Position numbers and translations under genes: made by a program. A DNA stretch of 64,000 nucleotides. Source: Herbidospora yilanensis. Lineage in GTDB: Bacteria > Actinomycetota > Actinomycetes > Streptosporangiales > Streptosporangiaceae. Of this stretch, positions 26,001 to 34,478 are shown piece after piece (position 1 is the first letter of the stretch; every line of letters starts with the position of its first letter). The stretch is taken from contig NZ_BBXE01000018.1 in the NCBI RefSeq assembly GCF_001570565.1, positions 260,002 through 324,001 of the forward strand, read 5' to 3'. Under the pieces are notes generated by a model. It made no database searches and was not told the origin of the DNA. It worked only from the letters and a program-made list of their open reading frames with translations.

Positions 26001-27407
26001 ATGTCACATATGACCCCAGAGATGCAGAAGCTCATCACCTTGCTCAGGAAGGAGATCGGATACCAAGAGCAGTCCGGCGGCTACACCAAGTTCGGGGACT
26101 GGTACAACGCCGTCGAGACGGACGCCGACTACTCGTACCAGCCATGGTGCGACATGTTCCTCTCGTGGGGGGCGAACAAGCTCGGCTACAGCGACTGGTT
26201 CGGAGAGTTCTCCTACACCATCGCGCACGCGGAGTGGTTTCAGGCACAGGGGGCCTGGGGCCGCGAACCGGAACCGGGTGCGGTCGTCTTCTTCGACTGG
26301 GACGGCGGAGGAAGCGTCGACGGTATCGATCACGTAGGACTCGTGACGGAGGTGGACGGATCGCAGTTCACCTCGATCGAGGGCAACACCAGCAACATGG
26401 TCAAGGAACGAACCCACGACAAGGGGACGGTCGTCGGGTTCGGCTACCCGGAGAAGATCCTGGAGAAGACCACCGGCTCCTCCGAGACCGGCACCGACAC
26501 CACGACCGACACGGGCCCGAACACCGGCTCCGACACCACGACCGACACGGGCCCGGACACCGGCTCCGACACCCAGACCGGCACCGGGACCGACGGCAGA
26601 CCCGGCATGGGCCCGCACCCTCGGCCTTGGGACCGGCCGGACACCAGGTCGGGCGGCGGCTCGGAGGACAAACCGGGCATCGGCTACGAAGGCAGGCCCG
26701 GGATGGGCTCCCACAACGGCTCAGGGCCGAGGCAGGGAACCGGTCCCGACACCGGCTCGGACACCGCGCCCGGAACCAGGTCCGGGACCACGTCGGGCGA
26801 CTTCTCGCGCGGGCCCGGAGCCGAGTCCGGCGCCGGAACCCGCACCCTGCCCGGGATCGGGATCGGCGCGGGGCCGGGCGACCGCCCCGACACCAGGTCA
26901 GGTGGCGGTTCGGAGGACGGGCCGGGGTTCAGGGCGGGCGGGTCCAGCCCCGGTTCGCATCACGTCTGGTCGGGCATCGGCGTCGACGTCACTCCTGGGA
27001 TCTCCGCCGACTCCGGCTCCCGTGCCGGTATCGGCCCCGGCGGGTGTGCCGGCGGCGACGAGAACGGTTGTCCTGACCGTGGCCCGCTCGTCTGGGCCGA
27101 CACCCCCGCCCTCGTCGAGGAGGCCCAGAAGGCCCCCGAGACGCCTCGGGGCCCGACCCCCAAGGTGATCCTCCTCAAGGAGATGGCGGCGGAGACGTCG
27201 CTCCTCCACGTCGAACCGGCCACGCAGATCAGCGCCCTGCCGGTGGCCGCGAGCCGGCCGACGCCCGCCTCCGTCCCGCACGCCCTGAGCGCGCAGGGAC
27301 TGGTGGCGCCGTTGCTGGTGGTGCTCCTGGCGCTGGCCTTCCTGGTCAACCACCGGCGCCCGGCGTCCTCGGCGCCGACGGACTACCGAGGCCGTCACCG
27401 GCGGTAG
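26001..27407 (+). CDS. CHAP-domain protein with low-complexity stalk and C-terminal membrane segment
   Basis: A 468-residue protein. Residues ~8–150 are a CHAP amidase/endopeptidase domain: catalytic Cys50 in YQPWCDMFLSWGANK, His111 in IDHVGLVTEV, and a following SIEGNTSN. Residues ~155–340 are Gly/Thr/Asp/Pro repeats (TDTTTDTGPNTGSD and RPDTRSGGGSED motifs recur). A hydrophobic segment (LVAPLLVVLLALAFLV, ~436–451) precedes a basic tail. No N-terminal signal peptide is visible, which is odd for a cell-wall hydrolase. ATG 26010 is an alternative start. Either export is unconventional or a signal is missing. It lies 113 bp after the receptor kinase gene on the same strand. Confidence 0.7.
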   Translation: MSHMTPEMQKLITLLRKEIGYQEQSGGYTKFGDWYNAVETDADYSYQPWCDMFLSWGANKLGYSDWFGEFSYTIAHAEWFQAQGAWGREPEPGAVVFFDWDGGGSVDGIDHVGLVTEVDGSQFTSIEGNTSNMVKERTHDKGTVVGFGYPEKILEKTTGSSETGTDTTTDTGPNTGSDTTTDTGPDTGSDTQTGTGTDGRPGMGPHPRPWDRPDTRSGGGSEDKPGIGYEGRPGMGSHNGSGPRQGTGPDTGSDTAPGTRSGTTSGDFSRGPGAESGAGTRTLPGIGIGAGPGDRPDTRSGGGSEDGPGFRAGGSSPGSHHVWSGIGVDVTPGISADSGSRAGIGPGGCAGGDENGCPDRGPLVWADTPALVEEAQKAPETPRGPTPKVILLKEMAAETSLLHVEPATQISALPVAASRPTPASVPHALSAQGLVAPLLVVLLALAFLVNHRRPASSAPTDYRGRHRR

Positions 27408-28270
27408 AGCTCCGGGTTCCCCAGGCGCGCCGCTCTGAGCCGCGCCCGGTGCAGACCGGTGTCTCCGTACGCCGACCCGAGTGACCACACCCGTGCCACC
27501 CAGAGGTCGTGCCCACGCGGTCCGTGCCGCAGGATCGTGTGGGCCGCCTCGGCGGCGGCCTCCCCCGCGGCGGCCTTGGCCGCGCTGACCGCGCGCACGA
27601 CCTCCCCTTCTGGCGACGAATGGTCACCGGCGACGACCGCGGCCTCGTACACGAGGGAACCGGCGAAGTCGGCCGCGTCGGGCGGGAGACCGGCGACCGC
27701 GCACAGGTGCCGGGCGAGGCCGACGAGCTGGGCGGCCACCGCCACGGTCGCGACGCGCAGCGCCGGCAGGGCGGCCACACGGGTGCCCAGGGGGATGCCG
27801 GGACGCTCGGTCGACACGCTGAACAGGCGGCGGGCCGGGTCGAGACCGGGGCGGGGCGTCAGCCGTACCGAGGAGGGCGGGAGGGCCTCCAGGACACCGC
27901 CGGGGCGTTCGACGACGAGCAGGCCGGCGGCGTCGGCGTCGGGGGCGTACACGGTGTCGCCGATGCGGGCCGAGACCCGCAGTTCGCCGCGCGCGAGCGG
28001 CGCGTGGAAACGCTCCGGCAGCAGCAGCGCGCCGAGCACGCACGTCTCCACCAGCGGGCCCGGCAGCGCCACGCGGCCGGTCTCGGCGAACGCGGGCACC
28101 GTGTCGGCGAACCGCAATCCGAGCCCGCCCGAAACCGGCGATACCAAACACCCGAGGAATCCGGTCGCGCCGAGCGCGTCCCAGCCGGGCAGCCGCGCGT
28201 CCGCCGGCGGCGACAGGAGTGCGGCCCGGACCTGGGCGGCCAGGCCGAGCTGCTCATCGGTGTAAGCCAC
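27395..28270 (-). CDS. Acyl-CoA dehydrogenase-like protein, short form
   Basis: A 291-residue protein resembling the smaller subunit of heteromeric acyl-CoA dehydrogenases. It has the N-terminal helical part (TDEQLGLAAQVRAALLSP), a middle region with GDTVYAPDADAAGLLVV, and a helical C-terminal part (AVAAQLVGLARHLCAVA, DFAGSLVYEAAVVAG, AAAEAAHTILRHGPRGHD). At ~290 residues it is shorter than full FadE proteins (~380), and I see no clear catalytic Glu or complete FAD motif. It may need a partner subunit, none of which is nearby. GTG 28270 is chosen; GTG 28294 is possible. The 3' end overlaps the CHAP gene by 13 bp. Confidence 0.6.
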   Translation of the reverse strand: MAYTDEQLGLAAQVRAALLSPPADARLPGWDALGATGFLGCLVSPVSGGLGLRFADTVPAFAETGRVALPGPLVETCVLGALLLPERFHAPLARGELRVSARIGDTVYAPDADAAGLLVVERPGGVLEALPPSSVRLTPRPGLDPARRLFSVSTERPGIPLGTRVAALPALRVATVAVAAQLVGLARHLCAVAGLPPDAADFAGSLVYEAAVVAGDHSSPEGEVVRAVSAAKAAAGEAAAEAAHTILRHGPRGHDLWVARVWSLGSAYGDTGLHRARLRAARLGNPELYRR

Positions 28271-28524
28271 GATCTGAGATGTACGTTCCGGCACATCCCT
28301 TCGCCATGTCACTAATCGCCGAATCTGACGGTGAGCCGCCGCTCTGGTCACGACCGCCGTGGCAATCTACGATTTCTGCACACATCGGGTGAACGTTCAA
28401 CCGGATCAACGCGTCAGCTCTGTGACGCACGTGAAGGGAGTGACGTCCCGTCGACAGGGGCCTCGGCCGTGTCCAGCTCCTGCGTGAGCTGGAATCGGCT
28501 CTCCGGGAAACGCCGCGCACCATC

Positions 28525-31077
28525 GTGATCACCGGTGCCGCGGGGCTCGGCAAAACCCACCTGCTGGGTGAGCTGACCTCCCAGGCGGCGGGCTTCCGCG
28601 TGCTCAGAGGACGGGCCCGCGAGCTCGACGAGGGCCTGGCCTACGCGCCGCTCGTCGACGCCCTGGAGTCGCTGGGCCGCGAGCCGAAGGCGCAGCAGCG
28701 GCTGTGGGAGCTCTACGACGCCATCGACCGCGCCGCGCTGGGCCATCAGACCGGCCGTCCGGTGGCCGCGCCGGGGGCACTGGCCGCGCAGCTCATCGCC
28801 GGTCTGCCGGGCCGCACCCTGCTGGCCATCGACGACGTCCACCACGCCGACGCCGACACGCTGCGGCTGCTCAAGACGCTGCCGCGCACCTGTCCCGGCC
28901 TCGCGATCGTGGTGACCGCGCGGCGGCCGCCGTCGCTCGACGTCGACACGGCGGTACGCCTCGATCCCCTCTCCCGCGCCGAGGTCAAGAACCTGATCAC
29001 CTCGCTGCTCGACCGGACGCCGAGCGACAGCATGCTCGACCGGGTGCTGGCCGAGAGCCAGGGCAACCCGTGGTTCGTCCAGGAGACGGTGCTCGCGCTC
29101 GTCCAGGGCGGGGCGGTGCGCTCCCCCGACCCGGGGGCCCGCCGGGGCGCGATCCTGAGCCGCATCTTCCAGCGCGACAGGGCCGGCCGCGACCTCGCGC
29201 GGGTGCTGGCGACGCTGGGCCGCACCCGCGACACCACCGCGATCGACACCCCGGGCACCCTGGAGGAGGTCGCCGAGCTCGCCGGGCTCGACAAACGCGC
29301 CGCCGAACGCGCGCTGGTCGCACTCGTGCGCGACGAGGTGCTGGTCGACACCGGCGACGGCTACGCGTTCGCCCACCCGCTGGTCGCCGAGGCGCTGCAC
29401 GCCGACCTCAACGCCGGCGAACGCCGCCGCCTGCACGCCCGCATCGCCGCGATGCTCCAGCGGCAGGGCCTCAGCGGCGCGCGCCGGGTGCTCGAATGGG
29501 CCACCCACATGGCCGAGGGCGGCGCACCCGAGGAGGCGCGGGCGGCGATGTTGCGGGCCGCCGAGGTGACCCGCTGGACCGCCCCGCTGTCGGCCGCCCA
29601 CTGGTTCGGCCGGGCCGCCGAGATCAGCGAGGACAAGGGCGAGCTGCTGGCGTTACAGGCGCTGTCGTACTGGAAGGGCTCCCGCCCGGCGCTGGCGCTC
29701 AACTCCGCGCAGCGGGCGCTGGCGCTGCTGCCGCCGGGCCGCCGCCACACCCGCACCTCCTATGTGGCCGTCGGCGCCGCCCACGCGATGGGCTGGTACG
29801 ACGTCGCCCTCGCCATCCTGGCCAAGCAGCTCCCCCGCGTCGACGACCCGACCGCGCTGCTGGCCCAGCGGGCGCTGCTGCTCGGCGAACTCCGCCGCCC
29901 GCCCGACGACGCCGCGCGCCTGGCCTGGGCGGGCCTGCCGAGCTGCCCGCCGGAGGACCGCGTCATCACCGCCGGCGCGCTGGCCATGTTGGCGCTGGTC
30001 GAGGGCGACTGGCCGCAGACCGAACGGGCGGTGTCGTTCCTGCTGACGTTCGCCGCCGCGATGCCGCCCGGCGCGCGGCTGGCCGCGCTGGAGTCGGCCG
30101 CCCACGTGCTGGCGACGGGCGGCGAGCTCGCCCGGCCGCTGAAGCTGCTGGAGGAGGCCGAGCACATCCACCGCGGCCTCGGCTGGCACGACATCGCCGG
30201 GCAGAACGCCCGCACCACGGCCGTGGTCCGCCGCCTGAGCGGCGAGTGGGAGAAGGCCCTGGCCGACATCCGCGCCTCGGCCGGGCCGCTGACCGAGGCG
30301 GGCCTGCTGGAGAACCACGCGCTGCTGCGCAACGTCGAGGCCGACATCCTGCTCGACCAGGGCCGCTACGACGAGGCGCGGGCGATCCTGGCCGACCCGC
30401 CGCCGGCCGGCGCGACGCAGACGGGCCTGCGCCACATGTACAACGCGCGGCTCCACCTCGGCACCGGCGACCGGGCCGCGTCCTGGCGGTCGATCGAGCT
30501 GGCCAAGGCGACCGGGGTGCCCGAGGTGCTCCACCGGGTGCTGGCGGTGGAGGTGATCTGGCACGCCGTCGCCGGGGAGACCGTGGGCGCCCGTCCCGCC
30601 GCCGAGCGGCTCGACGACGCCGCCCGCAACGGCACCCCGCGCGCCAAGATGGCCGCCGACCTGGCCGTGGCGTGGGCGTTCGGCGACGCCGACCGCGCCC
30701 ACGCCGCGCTGGAGAAGGCGCGCGGCCTCCCCTACGAGGAGGCCCGCGCCCGCCTTCTCATCGGCCTGTACGCCGACCCGGCGCAACTCGCCAAGGCCCA
30801 CACCCTCTTCACCACCCTCGGCGCCGCCCCCTGGCGCGACCGCACCCTCCAGCACATGCGCGAGGCCGGCGTCGCCCCCGCGCCCGCCGCCACGCTCACC
30901 CCGGCCGAACGCCGCGTCATCGAACTGGTCGCCGAGGGCCGGTCGAACCCGCAGATCGCCGACGAGCTCCACTACAGCCGCAAGACCGTCGAGGTCTACC
31001 TGAGCCGCGTCTACGCCAAGACGGGCCTGCGCTCCCGCCTCGAAGTGGCGCTCGCCGTTGAGCGCGGGGAGCTGTAG
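28525..31077 (+). CDS. Large ATP-binding LuxR-family regulator (LAL/MalT type)
   Basis: An 850-residue STAND regulator. Walker A (TGAAGLGKTHLL) starts about 3 residues in; Walker B is LLAIDDVHHADADTL. Residues ~250–780 are helical TPR-like repeats, and the C-terminus is a LuxR helix-turn-helix (LTPAERRVIELVAEGRSNPQ, IADELHYSRKTVEVYLSRVY). GTG 28525 is the first usable start in frame, but the frame upstream from 28444 still reads like family sequence (LGRVQLLRELESALRETPRT) with no ATG/GTG/TTG, and a TGA closes it at 28441. The real N-terminus is therefore uncertain: a frameshift, a sequencing error or a non-standard start are possible. Targets unknown. Confidence 0.75.
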   Translation: MITGAAGLGKTHLLGELTSQAAGFRVLRGRARELDEGLAYAPLVDALESLGREPKAQQRLWELYDAIDRAALGHQTGRPVAAPGALAAQLIAGLPGRTLLAIDDVHHADADTLRLLKTLPRTCPGLAIVVTARRPPSLDVDTAVRLDPLSRAEVKNLITSLLDRTPSDSMLDRVLAESQGNPWFVQETVLALVQGGAVRSPDPGARRGAILSRIFQRDRAGRDLARVLATLGRTRDTTAIDTPGTLEEVAELAGLDKRAAERALVALVRDEVLVDTGDGYAFAHPLVAEALHADLNAGERRRLHARIAAMLQRQGLSGARRVLEWATHMAEGGAPEEARAAMLRAAEVTRWTAPLSAAHWFGRAAEISEDKGELLALQALSYWKGSRPALALNSAQRALALLPPGRRHTRTSYVAVGAAHAMGWYDVALAILAKQLPRVDDPTALLAQRALLLGELRRPPDDAARLAWAGLPSCPPEDRVITAGALAMLALVEGDWPQTERAVSFLLTFAAAMPPGARLAALESAAHVLATGGELARPLKLLEEAEHIHRGLGWHDIAGQNARTTAVVRRLSGEWEKALADIRASAGPLTEAGLLENHALLRNVEADILLDQGRYDEARAILADPPPAGATQTGLRHMYNARLHLGTGDRAASWRSIELAKATGVPEVLHRVLAVEVIWHAVAGETVGARPAAERLDDAARNGTPRAKMAADLAVAWAFGDADRAHAALEKARGLPYEEARARLLIGLYADPAQLAKAHTLFTTLGAAPWRDRTLQHMREAGVAPAPAATLTPAERRVIELVAEGRSNPQIADELHYSRKTVEVYLSRVYAKTGLRSRLEVALAVERGEL

Positions 31078-31125
31078 GGAGCTCCCTACTGCGACAACCG
31101 AAGCCAGCACGGCACCATCGGCTCC

Positions 31126-32442
31126 ATGGGGATCCTGGAGTACGCCGACAAGGTGTGGCGCGGAGCGGTCCGGGCGCACGAGGTGCCGCTCGCCGAGCTC
31201 CGTGCCGACGGCGTGCAGGAGGTCACCGAGGGCGTGGCCATGTGGCCGGCCTTCGGCAACGTGTACGCCGTCAGGGGGGAGGCGGGGCTGGCGCTGTTCG
31301 ACACGGGCAACGCCATCGACGCCCCCGCGATGCACCAGGCCATCCGGGCCTGGTCGGACGAACCGGTTCGCTACGCCGTCTTTTCTCATGGGCACTTCGA
31401 CCATGTGGGGGGAATGGAGTGCTTCGACGGCGAAGATGGGACGCGGCCCATCGTCGTCGCGCATGAGGGAGTGGCGAACCGGTTCGCCCGTTACGCCCGC
31501 ACCGCCGGCTACAACTCGGTCATCAACCAGCGGCAGTTCGGGTTCGGGCAGATGCAGTGGCCGGCCACCTACCGGGTGCCCGACCTGACCTACCAGGACC
31601 AGCTCACCCTGACGCTGGGAGACGTCACCTTCGAGCTGCACCACGCGCGCGGCGAGACCGACGACGCGACGTGGGCGCACATCCCCGAACGGAACATCCT
31701 GCTGACCGGCGACCTGTTCGTCTGGGTGACCCCCAGCGCCGGGAACCCGCAGCGGGTGCAGCGCTACCCCGACGAGTGGGCCGTCGCGCTGCGGACGATG
31801 GCCACACTCGACGCGGAGATCCTGCTGCCCGGCCACGGCCTGCCGATCACCGGCGCCCTGCGGGTGCGCCGGGCCCTGATCGACACGGCCGACTACCTCG
31901 ACAGTCTGGTCGAGCAGACGCTCGACCTGATGAACGCGGGGGCGCGCCTCGACGAGATCCTGCACACCGTGAAGCCACCGCTGGAGTTGTCGCAGCGCCC
32001 CTATCTGCAGCCCTACTACGACGAGCCCGAGTTCATCGTGCGCAACATCTGGCGCCTGCACGGCGGCTGGCACGACGGCAACCCGGCGAGCCTCAAGCCC
32101 GCCCCCGACGCCGTCTTCGCCAGGGCCATCGCCGACCTGGCGGCGGGCGCGGGAACCGTGGCGGGGCGCGCGGTGGTCGCCGCGGCGGAAGGCGACCTTC
32201 GGCTGGCCTGCCAGCTCGCCGAACTCGCCGTCCAGGCGGAGCCCGACGACCACAAGATCCACGAGATAAGAGCGAGGGTGTACGCCCTCCGCGTCCAGCA
32301 GGAGCCCGGAGCGATGGCCAGGGGGGTCTACGCCTGGGCCGCGGCCGAGTCGCGCAGCAAGGTGACCGGCTGCGACCTGCTCGACGTGTACCACGAGGTG
32401 TCCGACGGCCGGATGTGGTGGATCCCCGCCCACGACCGATGA
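31126..32442 (+). CDS. MBL-fold alkyl sulfatase-like hydrolase
   Basis: A 438-residue metallo-beta-lactamase-fold hydrolase. The zinc motif is FSHGHFDHVGGMEC; further metal ligands are likely in HHARGETDDATW and LPGHGLP. After ~residue 270 comes an alkyl-sulfatase dimerisation-type helical domain (AVVAAAEGDLRLACQLAELA, VQAEPDDHKIHEIRARVYA). It lacks a signal peptide and the C-terminal SCP2-like domain of full SdsA1-type sulfatases, so it is the short, cytoplasmic type. Substrate unknown; alkyl sulfate or another ester is plausible. It lies 48 bp after the LuxR ATPase gene and may be co-transcribed. Confidence 0.75.
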   Translation: MGILEYADKVWRGAVRAHEVPLAELRADGVQEVTEGVAMWPAFGNVYAVRGEAGLALFDTGNAIDAPAMHQAIRAWSDEPVRYAVFSHGHFDHVGGMECFDGEDGTRPIVVAHEGVANRFARYARTAGYNSVINQRQFGFGQMQWPATYRVPDLTYQDQLTLTLGDVTFELHHARGETDDATWAHIPERNILLTGDLFVWVTPSAGNPQRVQRYPDEWAVALRTMATLDAEILLPGHGLPITGALRVRRALIDTADYLDSLVEQTLDLMNAGARLDEILHTVKPPLELSQRPYLQPYYDEPEFIVRNIWRLHGGWHDGNPASLKPAPDAVFARAIADLAAGAGTVAGRAVVAAAEGDLRLACQLAELAVQAEPDDHKIHEIRARVYALRVQQEPGAMARGVYAWAAAESRSKVTGCDLLDVYHEVSDGRMWWIPAHDR

Positions 32443-32466
32443 AAAGCACGAGGCGGCCGGGCCGGG

Positions 32467-32479
32467 TAACCTGTCCGGC
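32467..32479 (+). promoter_or_regulatory. Leaderless promoter of the HipA-like gene
   Basis: TAACCT at 32467–32472 lies exactly 7 nt before the GTG at 32480, and no purine-rich ribosome site precedes the start. This fits a -10 hexamer for a transcript that begins at the start codon. Confidence 0.5.
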
Positions 32480-33238
32480 GTGCTGGAACGGATCACGGCG
32501 ACGCGTTACGTCACGCCGCTGCGCGAGGGCGGCTCGCTGCCCGGTGTGATGGAGGCCGACGACCTCGGCACCCACGTCGTCAAGTTCCGGGGCGCCGGGC
32601 AGGGCCGCCGGGTGCTGGTCGCCGAGGTGATCTGCGCCGAGCTGGCCCGGGGCCTGGGCTTCGCCACCCCCGACCTGAAGGTGATCGACCTCGACCCGCA
32701 ACTCGGCCGCCGCGAACCCGACGAGGAGATCCAGGACCTGCTGAACGCCAGCGCGGGCGACAACCTGGCGATCGACTTCCTGCCGGGCGCGCTCGGCTTC
32801 GACCCGCCGGTCTGGAACCCCGACCCGGAGTTCGCCGGGAAGCTGATCTGGTTCGACGGCCTGATCCACAACGTCGACCGGTCGTGGCGCAACCCCAACC
32901 TGCTGGTCTGGCACGACACGATCTGGCTGATCGACCACGGCGCGGCCCTGTGGTTCCACCACAACTGGCCCCGCGCCGATCCGCTGCGGCCCTTCGACGC
33001 GAGCGACCACGTGATGACGAGGTTCGCGACCGAGGTGATCCCGCTTCCGGTGACCGAAGACCTGCTGAGGCACGCGGTCTCCCTGGTCCCCGGCGAGTGG
33101 CTCGGCGACGACTCCCGCGAGGCCTACGTCGACCACCTGCTGACGAGAGCCGCCTCGACGGTCTGGCATCCCGACCTGACCGCGGCACCCAAGACTCCCG
33201 TGCGGACCAACACGATCGGCGGTTTCTGGCGTTCATGA
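32480..33238 (+). CDS. HipA-like kinase domain protein
   Basis: A 252-residue protein with a HipA/CtkA-like fold. Visible are the Lys strand THVVKFRGAGQ, AEVICAELARGLGFATP, the catalytic-loop-like FDGLIHNVDRSWRNPNLLVW (Asp and Asn), and the metal Asp in IWLIDHGAALW. It is about half the length of HipA toxins and lacks the N-terminal HipA subdomain; no HipB-type antitoxin is present. It overlaps the downstream DUF3037 gene by 4 nt (ATGA), a pairing that recurs in actinobacteria. A protein- or small-molecule-phosphorylating role is likely, but the target is unknown. Confidence 0.75.
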   Translation: MLERITATRYVTPLREGGSLPGVMEADDLGTHVVKFRGAGQGRRVLVAEVICAELARGLGFATPDLKVIDLDPQLGRREPDEEIQDLLNASAGDNLAIDFLPGALGFDPPVWNPDPEFAGKLIWFDGLIHNVDRSWRNPNLLVWHDTIWLIDHGAALWFHHNWPRADPLRPFDASDHVMTRFATEVIPLPVTEDLLRHAVSLVPGEWLGDDSREAYVDHLLTRAASTVWHPDLTAAPKTPVRTNTIGGFWRS

Positions 33239-33621
33239 CCCGCGACGTCTACGAGTACGCGCTCATCCAGGTCGTCCCGGACATCGAGCGCGGCGAACTG
33301 ATCAACGCCGGCGTGATCGTCTACTGCCAGCCCCGCGGCTACCTGTGCGCCCGCACCGACCTCGACCCCGCCCGCCTCCAGACGCTCTGCCCGTCGGCGA
33401 ACCTGCCCGGGGTGCTGCACTCGCTGATGGCCTACGAGCTGAGCTGCTCGGCCGAAGAGGGGCCGCTTCGGAAGGAGTCGCTGGGCAGCCGGTTCCGCTG
33501 GCTGACCGCGCCGCGCTCGACCATCGTGCGCACCGGCCCGGTGCACGCGGGTCTCACCGATGACCCGGAGGCCGCCCTGAACCGGCTGCTCGACCGGCTG
33601 GTCAGAACAGCACCGAGGTGA
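33235..33621 (+). CDS. DUF3037 protein
   Basis: A 128-residue protein that begins RDVYEYALIQVVPDIERGE and continues LINAGVIVYCQPRGYL, the hallmark of DUF3037. Its ATG overlaps the TGA of the HipA-like gene, so the two are translated together. The strict coupling suggests that it is a partner or substrate of the kinase. No catalytic motif is recognisable. Its end overlaps the convergent GNAT gene by 20 bp. Confidence 0.8.
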   Translation: MTRDVYEYALIQVVPDIERGELINAGVIVYCQPRGYLCARTDLDPARLQTLCPSANLPGVLHSLMAYELSCSAEEGPLRKESLGSRFRWLTAPRSTIVRTGPVHAGLTDDPEAALNRLLDRLVRTAPR

Positions 33622-34447
33622 AGGTGTCGACCTCGTGGAAGCCCACCCGGCGGTAGGCCGCGCGGGCGGGGGCGTTGTAGTCGTTCACGTAGAGCGTCAC
33701 CACGGGCGCGAAGTACTTGAGGGCCTGTTCGACCACGGTCGCCATGCCCGACGAGGCGTGGCCCCGCCCCCGGAAGAGGGGGTCGACCCAGACGCCCTGG
33801 ATCTGGCAGGCCTGTGGCGTGACCGCGCCGATCTCGGCCTTGAAGACCACCCGGCCGTCGTCGATGCGGGCGTAGGAGCGGCCGATGCGGATCAGCTCGG
33901 CCACCCGTGACCGGTAGAGCGCGCCGCCGTCGCCGTTGTCGGGCGAGACGCCGACCTCTTCGGTGAACATCGCCACGCACGCGGGCAGGACGGTGCCGAA
34001 CTCCTCGGGCCGCACCCGTCTGACCAGCGGATCGGGCGCGACGAGGGGGGCGGAGCCGATCGACATGACCGGCTGGGCCCAGCGGATCGCCCGCGCCGGA
34101 CCCCAATGGGGCTCCAGCCTTTCCCACAGGTGTTCCACGGCCGCGGAGGGCCCGACGATCGAGGAGCAGCGGCGGCCCTGCTTGCGGGCCCGGTCGGCGA
34201 AGGCGTGGACGGCCTCGCGGGAGGCGTTGACCGGCACCAGGTTCGCGCCGGCGTAACAGAGGGAGGTCAGCCCGCCGCGCGGGCCGAACCCCCACATCTG
34301 GCCGCCCAACCGGGAGGGACTCAGGCCGACCGACCTGACCCGGGAGGCGACGAAGACGTTGGCGACCGGATCTGCGTCGAGGATCTGGAGCACCTCGTCG
34401 CGATCGTTGTCGTCCAGCACGCGCGACGCCGACGTACGCAGCATCAC
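33602..34447 (-). CDS. GNAT-family acetyltransferase (DUF4081 type)
   Basis: A 281-residue protein with an N-terminal DUF4081 half (ADPVANVFVASRVRSVGLSP, CYAGANLVPVN) and a C-terminal GNAT domain. The acetyl-CoA loop is VDPLFRGRGHASSGMATVVE and the last strand YVNDYNAPARAAYRRVGF. Its place next to ispG and dxr matches Rv2867c of Mycobacterium tuberculosis. Substrate unknown. The GTG start has TAGGCT 6 nt upstream (34454–34459 on the other strand), suggesting a leaderless message. Confidence 0.8.
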   Translation of the reverse strand: MMLRTSASRVLDDNDRDEVLQILDADPVANVFVASRVRSVGLSPSRLGGQMWGFGPRGGLTSLCYAGANLVPVNASREAVHAFADRARKQGRRCSSIVGPSAAVEHLWERLEPHWGPARAIRWAQPVMSIGSAPLVAPDPLVRRVRPEEFGTVLPACVAMFTEEVGVSPDNGDGGALYRSRVAELIRIGRSYARIDDGRVVFKAEIGAVTPQACQIQGVWVDPLFRGRGHASSGMATVVEQALKYFAPVVTLYVNDYNAPARAAYRRVGFHEVDTFTSVLF

Positions 34448-34478
34448 CCGCCCAGCCTACGCCAGACCCCCCGATTGG

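Noticed and set aside
26001..27407. Phage endolysin
   Set aside because: The CHAP domain is followed by a long repeat stalk and a membrane segment, and no phage genes, holin or attachment sites are nearby.
32480..33621. Classical HipBA toxin–antitoxin system
   Set aside because: The kinase is half-size, no HipB-type helix-turn-helix gene is present, and the partner is DUF3037.
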